From Ischnura elegans (lineage: Eukaryota; Arthropoda; Insecta; Odonata; Coenagrionidae), in assembly GCF_921293095.1 (NCBI RefSeq), contig NC_060252.1:43152881-43216880 (forward strand): DNA of 64,000 nt. Reading direction: 5' to 3'. The notes beneath the pieces are model-generated. The model did no database searches and was not told where the DNA came from. It saw nothing but the letters and a program-made list of their open reading frames with translations. Positions 47,247-59,329 of the stretch are shown here, piece after piece (positions within the stretch are counted from its first letter, which is position 1; every line of letters begins with the position of its first letter). Both the position numbers and the translations under genes were made by a program.

Positions 47247-50200
47247 ACCCAGGTGTTATGCAATGCCACTCAGTGATAAGGCATCCACTAACATTGAAGT
47301 GACTTTTAGATATTCTCTAATACACACATTTAAACATTGCCAGTTGAGCTGGTGAAATAATACGTAAGCATTAGAGACACCACTTTAATGCTTAGTTACC
47401 ATTTTTTCTGGAATTATGTTGGGGGTCACCTCCTTCCCTCCTTACCGCTTAATCTGCCCCTGTGGAAAAGTCAAATGCATGGAGCAGGTGATGAAGGGCC
47501 AAAATCAGAAGAAATGTGGTAAGTGCAATAAGTCAAGTCGGTGAGGGAATGGAGTGGATGGCTGTGGCAAAGCAACCTTCGGATTGTTGACTGCTGATGA
47601 TGACCGAAGAGAAATTCCGCACCAAAATTATTTGCTTAGCTCCGCCTCCTATTTTTTTTGCTATCATGAGGTCATATTGGAAATCCTTTGAGAGAGTCAT
47701 AAATTATTACAGTTTTTCTGGATAATAAAACCAGCATGAACTTGAGGCAGACGTCAGCAAAATTACTACCTGAATATCATCTTATGCAAAAAGTAAAAAT
47801 AAACTCGTAACAAATGCCTCTGACACTCAAAAGTCCTTGACTACGATGTTGTTTTCAGAGGGTCGAACAATGCCTTGTGTTGGTCTTACAGGTATTACTA
47901 GGGATTGTTGAGGAATAGCTGGGAAGAGGGAATTTACAGGTGGGTTAAGGAAATGTTAAGATAGAAGTGAAAGGATGATACCAGTAGAGAAGAGATGTCA
48001 ACTTCCAATGCAATTGCATCCATTGGAGTGTTAATGATTGGGGGTTCCAGAAGTGCTTACGAGCACCCCCTGCAAATTAAGTCTCTTAGATGGGCGATTA
48101 TGAAGCAAGTTCCTAAATGAATACATATTTAATAAAATCTTTTAAAATAATATTCTTCCGCTATTTTTCAACGACTCGACTATTACAATAAGGAATCAAT
48201 AAAATGAATAACAATTTAAACATTGCAAGTTATACTTCTTAATATTCAGGAAATGTAAGATTTTTTATTATGAACTATAATTATTTATCAAGAGAACGAT
48301 TTTGAAGATTTTAAATATTCCTTTTTCAAGGGGTTTTCTGGGCTACGTTATTGCCCCTTATACAGGTAAATCGTGCGTGGGTGACGTGACACCCTTTGTA
48401 GACATACCTATTGTTGGTTCTTCAGTGCCCGCTACAGAACCTAAATGTAAGAAGAAGAACTTTGCTTCATAAAAGCAAAGGAGAAATAGGTAATGCCCTG
48501 GTTGTCAAATCTCAACGGCGCAGAGGGCAATTTGAATAACCTCATTCCTGAGCGTAAAATTGGAGCACCGCTGAAAAACACGAGTTCCTTGGCCATCATG
48601 TGGTTTCCGATTTTGCCAAATGCCTTGCCTTTCCTCATTTCATTCATTTTACATTTAAAAATCATTTCACAGTTTAATATCGCTTTATGCGCACCAAAAA
48701 GAATTAATTTATACGACCCATTGCATACTTCTCTGACCGATTGACTATATTTATAACTTGCAGTTAACTTGGTGGACATCATTATAAAATTCGACTTTGA
48801 TGTAAGAGATACCGCTTACCGCATGATCATGATTGTTTATCGTCTTTAACTGCATAAAAGAGTGAAACTTATTCAACATTCGAGAGTGAGACTAATTCAT
48901 GCTTCTAATTTAAGATTTCATTCCCAATGTTTATGAAGCCCATTCGATGGGAATGAACATCAGGTGGCCTATTAAACTGCTCAGGGGACATCCAAAGAAG
49001 TGGTTTGAGAAACTTCAGAAATTGACCAAAATCAATCATCCCTCGCGTTATCACCGAGGGTGTCCTTGGGGGCAAGTAAAGATATAATTAGCCTATTTGG
49101 TGGTCCAGCGAATAAACGTTGACTTATCAAGTTATCTTCAACAAGTATTCCATCACTCTCGCTTTCATCTGGAAAGAAAATAACGGACTGAATGCAAGCT
49201 CTTTGCGAATTAAGGGGGCTCACTAACTATGGGAAAAACGCAACTTTCAAAAAGTAATAAAAGCCACTGGTTCTCCATTTTCATTTGAAATCAAAGTGAA
49301 ATACTGCATTTATGAATGTAAAATATAAAAACCTGTATTATGACTTTTGTCGAGGACGCCGCGCCAACATCAGTATAAAATCTAGAAATGTCCGTAAATA
49401 TTTGAAAGTAATGTAGTATTTTAATCAAAATAAGTGTCATGCTGTTTATATTCAACGATAAAGGATCAATATTTGCAGATACCCTAAGTTTTGGTGTCGA
49501 AACCGTGTTTGTGCAGTGGAGGTATCGATACTTAAAAAACACTTTAATCAATTTTGGTGCCTAAAATTTCTAATGTATACATTAATAACCAAAATAATTT
49601 TTTTTAAATAAAATGTAAATAATAACTAGTAATTAAAAAAACACACTCACACAAACACACACTTCTAAAAAAGTTAAGGAAAGTGCGTTCCAGCACTGCT
49701 TACTTTTTCATGACGTCACTGGTTTTAAGTCCAGTTTCATCAACTTTAACAATGCTCTGAAGAATATCTGGTAATAATTGCAAATAATCATCTACACCTT
49801 AAAATATACAGACAATAAATTGAGTGCACCACGGCCAAAATTCTAAAATTAAGTAGCTAAATGGTAAATCGTGATGGTCTGGAGTTAACGCTCATTCAAA
49901 TAAAATCCACTCATCTAGTAGCCCTAGTAGTACTAGATGAGCAGATTTATTTCGGAGGGGGATATTGTTGGGTGTTTGTGCAGTGGAAATATCGGATTGA
50001 AACGCATCAAAAATCATACTTTACATCAAATCAGCCAAATAATCCGTATACATAATGCTGAAAATTGAATTTATCGCTGATTAATGGTAAACACTATGAA
50101 ATATATCAACATTTAAAAAAATGAAGAGTCAGAGGGCATAGATGCAAATAGGATCTCCAAAGCAGATCATACTGTATGTAGTCGTCACAAGGGAAAATTT

Positions 50201-50836
50201 TCTGGGGGGCTAAAACTCACAAAGCCCACCCACCCTACTGGCGACGTGCCCATCTACATACGCGCTTATTGTAATGAATCATTTTGTAAAATGCTGCCAT
50301 CACATACGATAAGTCCTCCGATCACGATTAGGTGTTCCAATGCGGGAGGATGTTTTCTCCATGAGTACATTTCATAAGTCGGCAATTGAAATCTAATTCT
50401 ACCCTAAATCAATGCATCCACTCTCTGCGAATAAATGTGACAAGTAGTAAAACTCTTCACCTCCTTATGTAGGTACAGTGTGCATTTGTCTTTCTCTGGA
50501 GTTTTGGTCCAATATTGAAAGCGGGTTCATTCCAATACCGATTTTCGGCAAATTTATGGATTTTAAACCAAAATATTAGAATGCATAAAAACAGAATTAG
50601 GTAGTTCCTGTAAAAATGCAAGTAAAAAGTAAAGGATTTCATTAAAAATGCTTAAGGTTTTGCCCTGTTTGATAAATTAGATAAAATTTGAAGCCCAAGA
50701 AGAAAGCATTTAATAAATATGCCGATATACCGTGAGCGGAAGTAATACTTTTCATTCTGGACCACGACTCAAGAGAAAGAAAAATGAATTTATGCAATCT
50801 TAAGAGTATTTTCGACGTATTCCATTGTTTCAAAAC
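47247..50836. other. Intergenic DNA
   Basis: No supported gene. At 49032-49180 a minus-strand frame (DESESDGILVEDNLISQRLF) follows a good acceptor (TATTTTCTTTCCAG). It has no partner exon and may be a transposon relic. Short palindromic ACTAGATGAG / CTCATCTAGT lies at 49910-49940. Confidence 0.4.
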
Positions 50837-50842
50837 TTTATT
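50837..50842 (-). terminator. Candidate poly(A) signal of the secreted-protein gene
   Basis: AATAAA on the minus strand, about 285 nt after the stop codon at 51128. Distance and orientation fit, and no better signal is nearer. Confidence 0.4.
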
Positions 50843-51127
50843 ACTTATGCCACAGTTGGATGACAAGTTATTACACAGTGCATTCAAGAACCAACAAGAA
50901 CAATAGCAACACATAGTATGTCGATTGATTGGTATGGGATGTACAGACATGAATCCACAAGTATTGTTGATGTTGAACGGCAAAAAATCGAAAGCAAACT
51001 ACTCCAGGCATGATTTTCTAAAGAAGCAGTCCAGGATGCTGAAGGCAATACTGCGGCAAAGCGGATTCACCAAAATCCAGAGCGTCTCCTCTTTCATGTA
51101 TCAGTTTTAAATCAGTGGATAGTCCAG

Positions 51128-51232
51128 TTACGTGCAGGAAGAGTAATGTCCATCGTTGCAGCAGATGTACTGAGGGGTACTGGCCTTGCCGAACTCCCAG
51201 TTTCCGTCACAGAGCTTGGAGAAGGCGGCGAC
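51128..51232 (-). CDS. Secreted ten-cysteine protein, exon 4 and stop
   Basis: The acceptor is CAAACTCCTCAG; 105 nt in phase 0 encode the last 34 residues, ending at TAA. Features are LCDGNWEFGKASTPQYICCN and a final SSCT, with cysteines 114, 130, 131 and 139. It lies 4.07 kb from exon 3 but completes the cysteine pattern exactly. Whole protein: 140 residues, about 122 after signal cleavage, ten cysteines (five possible disulfides). The family is known to me from insects as an uncharacterised secreted protein. No enzymatic motif is seen, so no function is claimed. Confidence 0.85.
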   Translation of the reverse strand, partial: VAAFSKLCDGNWEFGKASTPQYICCNDGHYSSCT

Positions 51233-51371
51233 CTGAGGAGTTTGAAGGTTGCAATCAGTTGATAAATAAAAGATACAGTTTCTGGCGTAATTCGGTGGAA
51301 ATATTTATTTTTTAAAATATAACTAGCTATCCCATGCGAAAATTTCGTGCTTTCACGCCATCGGGAAATAA

Positions 51372-51574
51372 GTATTATATTATATTATTATATTCTCAAA
51401 CCACCGGATACAACTCTGATTGGCCATTTTACACCGGCGTGTTCAACAAATTCAACAAGTAAACGTACACAAACGACCATGCCCTGGACCGGGGAAACCT
51501 ACCCAGGCGGGACTCGAACCCGCGACCTCTTGCTTGGCAGGCGAGAACGTTACCCCGCCGCCACGGAGGCCGGC
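51372..51574 (-). repeat. tRNA-Gly-derived SINE
   Basis: The minus strand starts GCCTCCGTGGCGGCGGGG, with an anticodon-like CTGCCAA loop (GCC, Gly) and the B box GGTTCGAGTCC. A body follows, ending in (TATAA)n at 51372-51395. Acceptor-stem pairing is lost, so it is a SINE, not a tRNA gene. It lies in the last intron of the secreted-protein gene. Confidence 0.72.
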
Positions 51575-51847
51575 AAATGGAATATGTTAAGAACGGAATA
51601 TGTTAAGGAAACCGTGTAATTGGGGTTTGAATAGAGAAGAAGGTGTATCATAAAGTACTTTCTTCTTGCTTGTTTCCTTGCAAAAATATACAAAACATAT
51701 GAATACAAAAAGGCAAGAGAGTCTGGTACCAGTAGGGACAATCAACATGTCATTGAATTATTGAATACTTTCAACACAATATTTTTATTTACCCGTGATA
51801 CACGTTATCTTTAAGTTCATTACACACAACGTCTCTTTCAGAGTACG

Positions 51848-51980
51848 TTTAACATTGAAGAAAGATTTGATGCTTTCCTGGCGAATGATGTGAGTAAACT
51901 TCTCTCGGGCCAAATGACCATTATGAAGCCTTTAACCCGGTGGGAAACCCGAGAGAAGTTTACGTTTAACATTCTTCATA
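51848..51980. repeat. Dispersed repeat with 16-bp inverted repeat
   Basis: GTAAACTTCTCTCGGG (51894-51909) has an exact inverted partner at 51948-51963. TACGTTTAACATT flanks both sides. The left part (AGATTTGATGCTTTCC...) also occurs at 44951-44994, where the CACGTG MITE interrupts it. Confidence 0.6.
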
Positions 51981-54900
51981 CTTCTTCGATTTTATTTTTA
52001 ATATTTTTGCCTGCTTGTGTTTTGTTTCTTTGGTTTAGTTATGGATTTAACGGGTTATTAAACTTTTTTTTTTGAAGTTAAAAATAAAGAAATGTGTGGA
52101 GTCGATATACCTCGAGCGAGTAATCGACATGGAAAAATCGAAGCATTTTAGTTAAATTAATGGGTAAATAGTGAAATTTGAGACTGAGATTGTATTTTTA
52201 GCCAGAAGCCAGGGATTCAAAGTTTAAAATGATACCTCATTAGTCACTATATGTGTAGTATTAACGGAACATATACGGAATGAAAGAAAAAGACCTTTAT
52301 GCAATAATATAAAGGTTATTGAAAAGGACTTTTCTATATCCATACTTATTTATTCCAACCCACCCAGGTTTCGGCGCATAATGCCATAAATAGATATAAG
52401 TGTGGAAACAGACAAGTCCTTTTCATTATGTTAAAAAACAGTTGATTAATGAAACTATAATAATTTAAGGAGCGAGTCAATCATTGAAACTAACAGACCA
52501 AGATTAAATTTATGTAAACGTTGCTTTCTCTGTATGGGGCCAAAGATATTTAATCTACTGCCCACTGAAATAAAAAAATTAATTCTTAATTAATAAAATG
52601 TTAAAACTTGCCAAAGACAGGTTTTTCTCCAGAAAAATTGAACATTTATTTTTATGTAATTTCATTGGAACACTAATAATGTAATAGTTACTGTGTTTAT
52701 TTTGTGGCATAATTTTTGTTATTTTATGGTGGCTCAATTCTGGTATTTTGACATTGGAGACCACCTTAGTTCCCTCTCCTTTTTTATTAAAAATTGTACA
52801 ATAAAAGATAATGGGAGTAAGTAAATTATTATATTATTATAAAAAGTTTGGAGATAAAAAATCACTTTTCCCGGTGGATAATACGTGAAAAATATTTCAA
52901 GTTGGCAACATTGACTTTATCTTAAACGTTTCGGCAGCTCGCTCTGCTTTTAACTTCAGGGAAGACATGTATCGAGTTCTGTGGAGTAGCCGCAATACAT
53001 ATCGTTGGGTGTCACTGTTGAGCGTGGGAAAATTGAGTTACTTTCAAAAGTATGTATTGGGGCCACTTCCCATACGTCGACACTCTTCACCCCTCAAAAC
53101 AGTAGCGAAAAGAGCTGTCGAAATGTTGGAGATGGAGCCATTCACACGGCTGTCAACCTAAGAAGAATTTATGCTAATCAAGGTATTCCAGGTGAGCTGT
53201 GGGGGAGGCGGTCCATCCTCAGGACTCCACCCTCGCTTCCCAACAACCCTTTCCAATTATCCCTAAATTCTAAATCACACGATCATTTTATCCGTCCGTT
53301 TGAGGGATAGCTCCAGCGATAGCTTTTCAGGGACCAAAGAAATGATCGCTCCATCCATCATTTTAAGAATCACACGTCCATTCCCACCGTCCTTTTTCCA
53401 TCGCTTTTTCCTGTCATTTTCTGTATTTATAAGTGTCTTTAAACTAAAAGCCGAACGTGTCGTTGCTATCGCTGTTAAAAGCTGTGCCAAGTGAACTGCA
53501 TAGAGGAGGCCCAATTCTATCCGGCAGAAGGTAGATTTCTGTTGCCTCCTCGGTCGCATTTTAATCGGTTTAAAAAAATGTCCGCGGCGCGGTGATGAGT
53601 GCGATTAGATCCACTTTTTTCCCAAATTATGCAGTGTAATGCTTGCTATTGCGAGGAATAGCATTGAAAAGTTATGCGTTTGATAGATCACGTCATTATC
53701 TATATTAATATCGGTTAAAACCGCTATTTATACCACATTTCCCCGTGAATCTCGGATCATTTTGTCCGTCAGCGACACGAGTGGCGACCCATTTTGTAAA
53801 CCCATTTGAATATGCGGTGGTTAACAACACGTTTAAAGGCCAACTTGAGGATCCTCTTTTGTAACACTCATAGGCTGTGCGTCCTGATTGACTGAAGGAC
53901 GGTGCAAGCTGTGGTTTCAGCGATGTCTCGAGTGATGGAAAAAGGGATGGAAATCCCATCCCTCGAGCTATCGCGGAAAATGATCGCGAGAAACTGTCAT
54001 TTTTCCCGCCATCGCTGGAGCGGTCGCTTAAGGTGTCCCTACAAAGGAATGGAAAAAATACGGCGTTGTTCAGTTTTAACCCTCACCTACTGCATCGAAA
54101 GACCGAAGGAATCTTCTACAAGCATGCATCGTGTTCCCATGTAGTCATCGTTTTGGCTCAAAGAAAAGCTAAGTGCAACGCTTCGGCGCAATCACTAAAG
54201 TGCACCGTAATTTCAGGTCTGAAGGACGACCGTGTTCCTTGCCTTTAAGCAAATCCGGATGACTTACGCCTCCGAAATTCCGTCATCGTCATAATGACGA
54301 AGCACAGAGTAAAGTTTGATCAGAATCACAACCTTGGAATTACCAAAATGCAAAAATGAACAAAGAAAGTCCCGCAATGACCAACTTTTACTCGGCAATG
54401 AATATTTTAACCTTTATCGTCGATGAGTGTCCGAGGTCAAAACCTTTTCAAGGGTAAAGGAGGTACTTAAATGTAAAGAGGCTTACTCGCTAGATATCTC
54501 ACTAACAGGACACCTCTGTATTTTAGATTTTTTCTTTAAAATTGCCAAAAATTTATTTGAATTTTTTGCCTCACGTACGTCCTTCATTGCTCAAGTGATC
54601 TTATCGAAAATATCATATCTCTTCATCCTTATATCTCTTGTTCCTATGAGGAATATTATTACCCTGGAGGTCTCTCTAGTCGGCCACAGTTACCCACCGC
54701 GCATTTTAACAAAAGCCAATAGTCCCGTCGCTGATGGAAGAGCGTTCTGAATTTCACGGGAAAATAATCATTTATTGAGCTGTGAATGGAGATTTATCTT
54801 ATTGATAATATGATATATCAAATCCATAAATTTTCACTGATATTCGTCCTTATTTCAAAACTTATTTGCATTGGCGTCGATTGGTGTACGGGCTTCCGGG

Positions 54901-55298
54901 AGGTCGGAGGGGCATCGAATACCTTGAATGAGGGAGTTCAAGGGCCCTCCCCCGGAAAAAAATTAATCATGGAAATTGTGATTTTAAAGCAATTTTTACC
55001 CCATTTATATCCAATTTTATACCCCATCAGGAGATTTTTCGCCTTATTCATAATAACCTCATTAAATTTTCTGGGCGACATATCCCGACGCATCAAATAT
55101 AAGGGGGATGAGCTCCCCACAGGATAGACGTCAATGATTCATTGCAAATATTGAGAATAAATGGACCACTCTGTGCCCATCGCCGCACTGTGGACATTTT
55201 TGAAAACTGATTAACACGCTCTAAAGGGGCAACATGAATTAACTTCTGAGGGACGGACTGGAGCCTCGTCTTTGAAGTACACTTGACTTTGCCCTTAC
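51981..55298. other. Last intron of the secreted-protein gene, remainder
   Basis: No exon supported. GATCATTTTRTCCGTC occurs at 53281 and 53756, with related GCTCCAGCGAT / ATCGCTGGAGC pieces, suggesting a decayed inverted-repeat element at about 53280-54030. 54880-54970 looks like a common G-rich dispersed repeat fragment. Confidence 0.4.
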
Positions 55299-55406
55299 CT
55301 CTCCCATGTTAACATCCTTGTCGAGTAGACTGCAGGCCAATTCACCCACTGTCTTGCCGTCGGGTCTGACGTAGTCCAGGTTTCCGCCATCGGTCATCCG
55401 GCCAAT
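55299..55406 (-). CDS. Secreted ten-cysteine protein, exon 3
   Basis: The acceptor is CCGCTGTTCCAG and the donor GTAAGG; 108 nt, 36 codons in phase 0-0 (residues 71-106). It contains the most family-like stretch, MTDGGNLDYVRPDGKTVGEL, and cysteine 95. Confidence 0.87.
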
Positions 55407-56236
55407 CTGGAACAGCGGGAATGTATGATTCATTTTACGCTGAAATTCCTCTAAACTTTCAACACCCTAAAGCCCGAGCAAAATGACTAAATGTGACATA
55501 AATTGATTAATTAAGAACTAGAGCACTTGATACAATACTCCTTCATTCACAGCCCAAACCATTCATCAACCATGAAATCGATTTCACTCGACTTACGATA
55601 GCTTTTAGCTCTCACCATAGAATTATTAACTTCCTTGCTACAAGCAAATACTAAGAAACATTTTAGCATTTTTCAGCTAATGGCAAACCTAACCCGAGTT
55701 GCGCCATTAAAAACTGTGAACCAATACAAGCTCTTTTTTTTATTTCAACCCAATATTTTTGCCAAGTAAAGTCATGTTAAGTTTTTGTGAACAAGGATTA
55801 AGGCTAAAGTTCCCTCGAATGAACTCAAACACATTTTGGATAGTGGCACAGAGTCGCGAAAGGATTGACGAGTTTGCTATAATTTCATGGAAAAGTTAAT
55901 TAAGTTATAGAATTCTCTGCGAGTTATTTTACGACTTTAAACCATTATGCCATCAATATTGCTCAGCAAAAATAAACGGCTAGACAAGCAAGGCATCGCA
56001 TATTTAGGAACCTCTTAACTTATCATAGTTATTTTACATTTGCTAAGTCAAAAACTTACCCTTATACAGGCAAAATTTCGAAAGATTAGATTAAATCATT
56101 TATTCTCATTACTCATATTTATGTAAGACGAATCTTATATCCTTATAAGTCATTGGCTACATGATCTTTTGAAAATAAATGTATTGTAATTAATGCTAGA
56201 ATAGAAATCGCACAATTAACCAAAGAATTCACTTAC
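55407..56236. other. Intron 2 of the secreted-protein gene
   Basis: AT-rich, no feature recognised. Confidence 0.55.
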
Positions 56237-56396
56237 GCTCTGGACGCACATATCGGAGCAAGCCTTGTGCATATCATCTCCTTCGCAGCTGTCCACATGC
56301 TCATCCTCCTGGAGGTACATTCTTGAGGTCAGATCAGGCTGGCTGGGATCTTCGGATGACCTCAAAAAGGCCGCACACTGACACTGGCCTTCGGCG
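56237..56396 (-). CDS. Secreted ten-cysteine protein, exon 2
   Basis: The acceptor is CCTTTAAAATAG and the donor GTAAGT; 160 nt, residues 17-70. It carries five cysteines: a CQC pair just after the signal peptide (22, 24), then 54, 63 and 67. The spacer between them is acidic. Phase 2 in, phase 0 out. Confidence 0.87.
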
Positions 56397-56642
56397 CTAT
56401 TTTAAAGGAGATAATTAAGAATGTAGTTAATTATTTTTGCAGCAATCATTCGAAATTATCCAGCAAGCATTTTACTATGCTTATATCACACGATTTAGTG
56501 CCACCAAGGGTAATTTTGCTTTCCGTCTCTGTGTTCAGAAGAAGATTAATTGATCTATGCAAAAATTGATCTCGTCACCGATTTGTAGTTTGTTTTGGCC
56601 AAATCGTCGCTATATCAAACAAACAAATGCAGCGCTACTTAC

Positions 56643-56692
56643 TTGGCATAGTGGAGAACTGCCACAAGGAGAACGGCAAGGAATCCCTTCAT
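56643..56692 (-). CDS. Secreted ten-cysteine protein, exon 1 (signal peptide)
   Basis: ATG AAG GGA opens MKGFLAVLLVAVLHYA, a short n-region and a hydrophobic core typical of a signal peptide, with likely cleavage after NA at residue 18. The donor is GTAAGT in phase 2. Upstream, TTCTTTGTTCCAG at 56718-56730 is a strong acceptor, so a 5'UTR intron is likely and the promoter lies further right. Confidence 0.87.
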
Positions 56693-56717
56693 ACTGGAGG
56701 TTTATTTCAAACTGATT

Positions 56718-57680
56718 CTGGAACAAAGAATAACAGTTATCCACCCAAAATTACAAGTAACAAAAAATGATAAAAAATCCCGAAGGAAATCGAATATTAC
56801 AGCTCATAAAGATTAAGAAACACATATGCAATAGGACATGAAAATTCATTTCATAAATTCCACACTAATGCTTTTTTTCACGACAGTGGTTCTAGCAATA
56901 CTATGCCATTATTCAGGTCTCAATAATAAACACCTTGATGATGAAATAATATTGTCGAAAAAATGATCGGGAAGAATAGTTCCAGGTATTTTCGAAGTGA
57001 AAAGTGTTTTAAATAAAACGTTTAACAACAATTTAAAAATTCCGGGGTTTTAACGCTTTCTTATATTTATTACACTAAACTTTCATCAGTCAATCACCTA
57101 TCAAATGAAAGAGCAACTCAAACAGTTTTACATAAACACCGACAAAAGTTCAATGTGAGCACTATTTGTCACACCTCACCGCCCTAAAAATATATTTGCA
57201 TAAATACCTTCTACCTCTTGCATTTTGGAGAATGAAAGCTGAAGTGAAATATCAACACCCGGGCAAAAATTTGGCAGGGCTCACGGTGAGCAAAAATCAT
57301 CTAAAGCCGGTGAAAATCCAAAAAGATTTTGAGTTTGGAAACTGAGGCTTCAGATAAAGATGCACAATAAATCTGCAAGCTTACGGTGTGGTACCCGAAT
57401 TTTATGTTGTGAGCGCACATTCACAATATTTATGACGTCCAATGAGCACCGATTCTACTTAGAGGTCTTCTAAATTTTTCCGCAAAATTTATTTTACAGA
57501 ATTTAAGAGATTTGAAGATACAAAAGTTATACAAAAAACCACTCATATATGGGTAAAGTACATGTTGCTCTAATTAGTTTGAATTTTCCTCGAGAGAGGG
57601 GAGAAGGGTAACTAATCCTCTCTGATCTCCTCCCATGAATTTGTCCCGTTAAGTTACGTAGGATAGACTCTATAATATTT
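56718..57680. other. Upstream of the secreted-protein gene
   Basis: Expected to contain the noncoding first exon and promoter (minus strand). No TATA box or start could be fixed. No coding frame. Confidence 0.4.
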
Positions 57681-57689
57681 TATGAATCT

Positions 57690-57985
57690 AACACCAGTTG
57701 GAAGACCAAATGGATGGTTAAGGCAGAAACGCGGTGCTAAAGAATAACAGAAAGAAAGGAACTGTGGAGAAACATACGCTAGAGTAGGAACCGGTGGATA
57801 AGTCATGTCATTTATGACAAAGCAATCACGTGAAAAATATAATGGAGTGATAAAGCGAAGAAAAAGTCCTCCGAGGAAGACCTAGAGACAGATATCATGG
57901 GAAAGATGCAAAAGGACACAAGTACGAAGTACATCAGGGACCTGAAGGAACTAGCAGAGAAGGGGAGATATTGAAGGCTACATTA
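57690..57985 (+). mobile_element. LINE fragment, RT C-terminal tail
   Basis: The plus strand reads RKELWRNIR, stop, SRNRWISHVIYDKAI, then SPPRKT and further pieces with stops. This is the usual RNRWIGH..., EGK..GRPR tail of a LINE protein. Heavily decayed. Confidence 0.5.
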
Positions 57986-58004
57986 TACCAATCCCTGTGA
58001 ATGA

Positions 58005-58060
58005 ACCAGGTTTTGAATCCAGACTCTCACAAAGCAATCCAGTGCCCTGACCAGGAGCGG
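58005..58060 (-). repeat. Possible tRNA-derived SINE head
   Basis: The minus strand shows GGTCAGGGCACTGG and then GGATTCAAAACC, a worn A/B box pair. The sequence to the right (CAGGAGCGGATTCAGG) is the left end of a hAT MITE of the 40.1-kb type; its other end was not found. Confidence 0.35.
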
Positions 58061-58249
58061 ATTCAGGATCAAATATTGGCGGGGGTTCAAGGTCTGAGTC
58101 TGGGGAGTATGGCGTACCCCAAGGTCCTTAAAATATAAATTTCCATAAACCGAAAATATTTTCTGGCTACGGCCTTGGATGAGAGTAGTTTAACCAGCCA
58201 ACACCGCATAAAAATTCTTGAGATAGTTGAAAGGGAGGGGTAACTAACT

Positions 58250-58620
58250 TGTTTATGCCATATGAGGAAATGGAATGCAAAGAAACATTACGATCGGCTT
58301 AAGTTTATCAAGAGCATTTTTTTGAGAATCACGTCAGCATAGGAGGCTTACACGAATAAGAATGAATAGATATGAGAGAATATTTATGTAAAAGTTTAGA
58401 CAAAGCTGGTTAAGAGACTGATCAGGAGTTATGGCCTTTACGTCGCAGAAATGTGGACGCTGATGAAAGAATACGAGATAACAACGGAGGAATTAGAGAT
58501 ATGGGATTGGAGGAGAATTGATAATGCGAAGTGGAAAGTTTAATGGGAAGTGGTAGTGAAGGAAAAACGTCGGTTAAAACCGATTTTTCGAGCGATCGAG
58601 ATTTAATCAAAATGAAAAGC
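58250..58620 (+). mobile_element. LINE fragment, RT thumb region
   Basis: VWSYGLYVAEMWTLMKEYEI and EELEIWDWRRIDNAKW correspond to the YG.E.WT...E.FEMW.WRRM...W part of LINE reverse transcriptases. In an intact element this part precedes the region seen at 57.7-58.0 kb, so these are separate or rearranged pieces. Confidence 0.5.
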
Positions 58621-59325
58621 TCGACTTTCCAACATCATCGTCATCATTAGTCAACGAGCCTAAAGGCCGTTTTACACGGTACACGGAATTGCGCAGTCTG
58701 ACGTACGTGTGAAGGCGCAATCAAAATTGCGTCGTGTAAAGCGGCGAATTGCTAGAACACATGCGAGAATGCGTGGATGCGAGACGGCAAAATAGCCCCT
58801 GTTCTAATTTCGTTCATGCATTCGCGCAATTCCACGCCATTTTAGAAATTAATGCAGCTCTAACCTGCGCAATTCCGTGTACCGTGTAAAACGGCCTTAA
58901 GAATGGTTAGACGAAGCTCGCCATTCCACTCTCCTATACCCAAACTTTTTCGTAGCGACATATTTCCTCTCATTAACATCCTTAATAACCTGTCCAATGT
59001 AACTCATTCGGGGCCGTCCCTTGTCCTCCTTCCCCTCCACCTGTCCTTCAAAGATTGTCTTCATCAGGCCATTATACCTCAAAATTTGGCCAACTAAGTT
59101 TTCCCCGGCCCTAAGGCGTTAAGGTCTTCTGCTTAAGGTTTTTAGGATAATTCTCTTTTCTCCCACTCTCCTTCGCACTTCCTCGTTACTTACACGGTCG
59201 ATCCATCTCACCTTCATCATTCTTCGGTAGCACCACATTTCGAATGCTTCCACTCCTGACCTCTCTGCTGCTGTCACTGTCCAAGCCTCGCTTCCATAGA
59301 GAAACATTCTCCATATATGGCATCT
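58620..59325 (-). mobile_element. Non-LTR retrotransposon 3' end, frameshifted
   Basis: The minus strand encodes FLYGSEAWTVTAAERSGVEA, EMWCYRRMMKVRWIDRVSNE, then (after a frameshift) RYNGLMKTIFEGQVEGKED, GRPRMSYIGQVIKDV and YVATKKFGYRRVEWRASS. It finishes in an ATGATGACGATGATG tail at 58632-58650. The Harbinger MITE sits just before this tail. Same family as 14.2 kb. Confidence 0.72.
58664..58897. mobile_element. Harbinger-type MITE, 234 bp, nested in a LINE tail
   Basis: 33-bp perfect inverted ends starting AGGCCGTTTTACACGGTACA, with TAA on both sides (58661-58663 and 58898-58900), the PIF/Harbinger pattern. GC-rich, no coding. Perfect ends suggest a fairly recent insertion. Confidence 0.85.
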
Positions 59326-59329
59326 GATG

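Noticed and set aside
48441-48782. Overlapping open frames on both strands
   Set aside because: No recognisable domain, splice partners or codon pattern; likely chance or repeat.
49032-49223. Possible minus-strand exon (DESESDGIL...)
   Set aside because: Good acceptor but no partner exon, donor or homology that I can name.
51500-51574. Functional tRNA-Gly gene
   Set aside because: The A and B boxes are present, but acceptor-stem pairing is lost and a SINE body and repeat tail follow.
52967-53310. Overlapping plus-strand frames of 64 and 101 codons
   Set aside because: No domain recognised, opposite strand to the surrounding gene, and next to repeat-like DNA.
54786-55127. 113-codon plus-strand frame with hydrophobic stretches
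   Set aside because: Contains a common noncoding repeat fragment (GGGAGTTCAAGGGCCCTCCC) and lies antisense to the secreted-protein gene.
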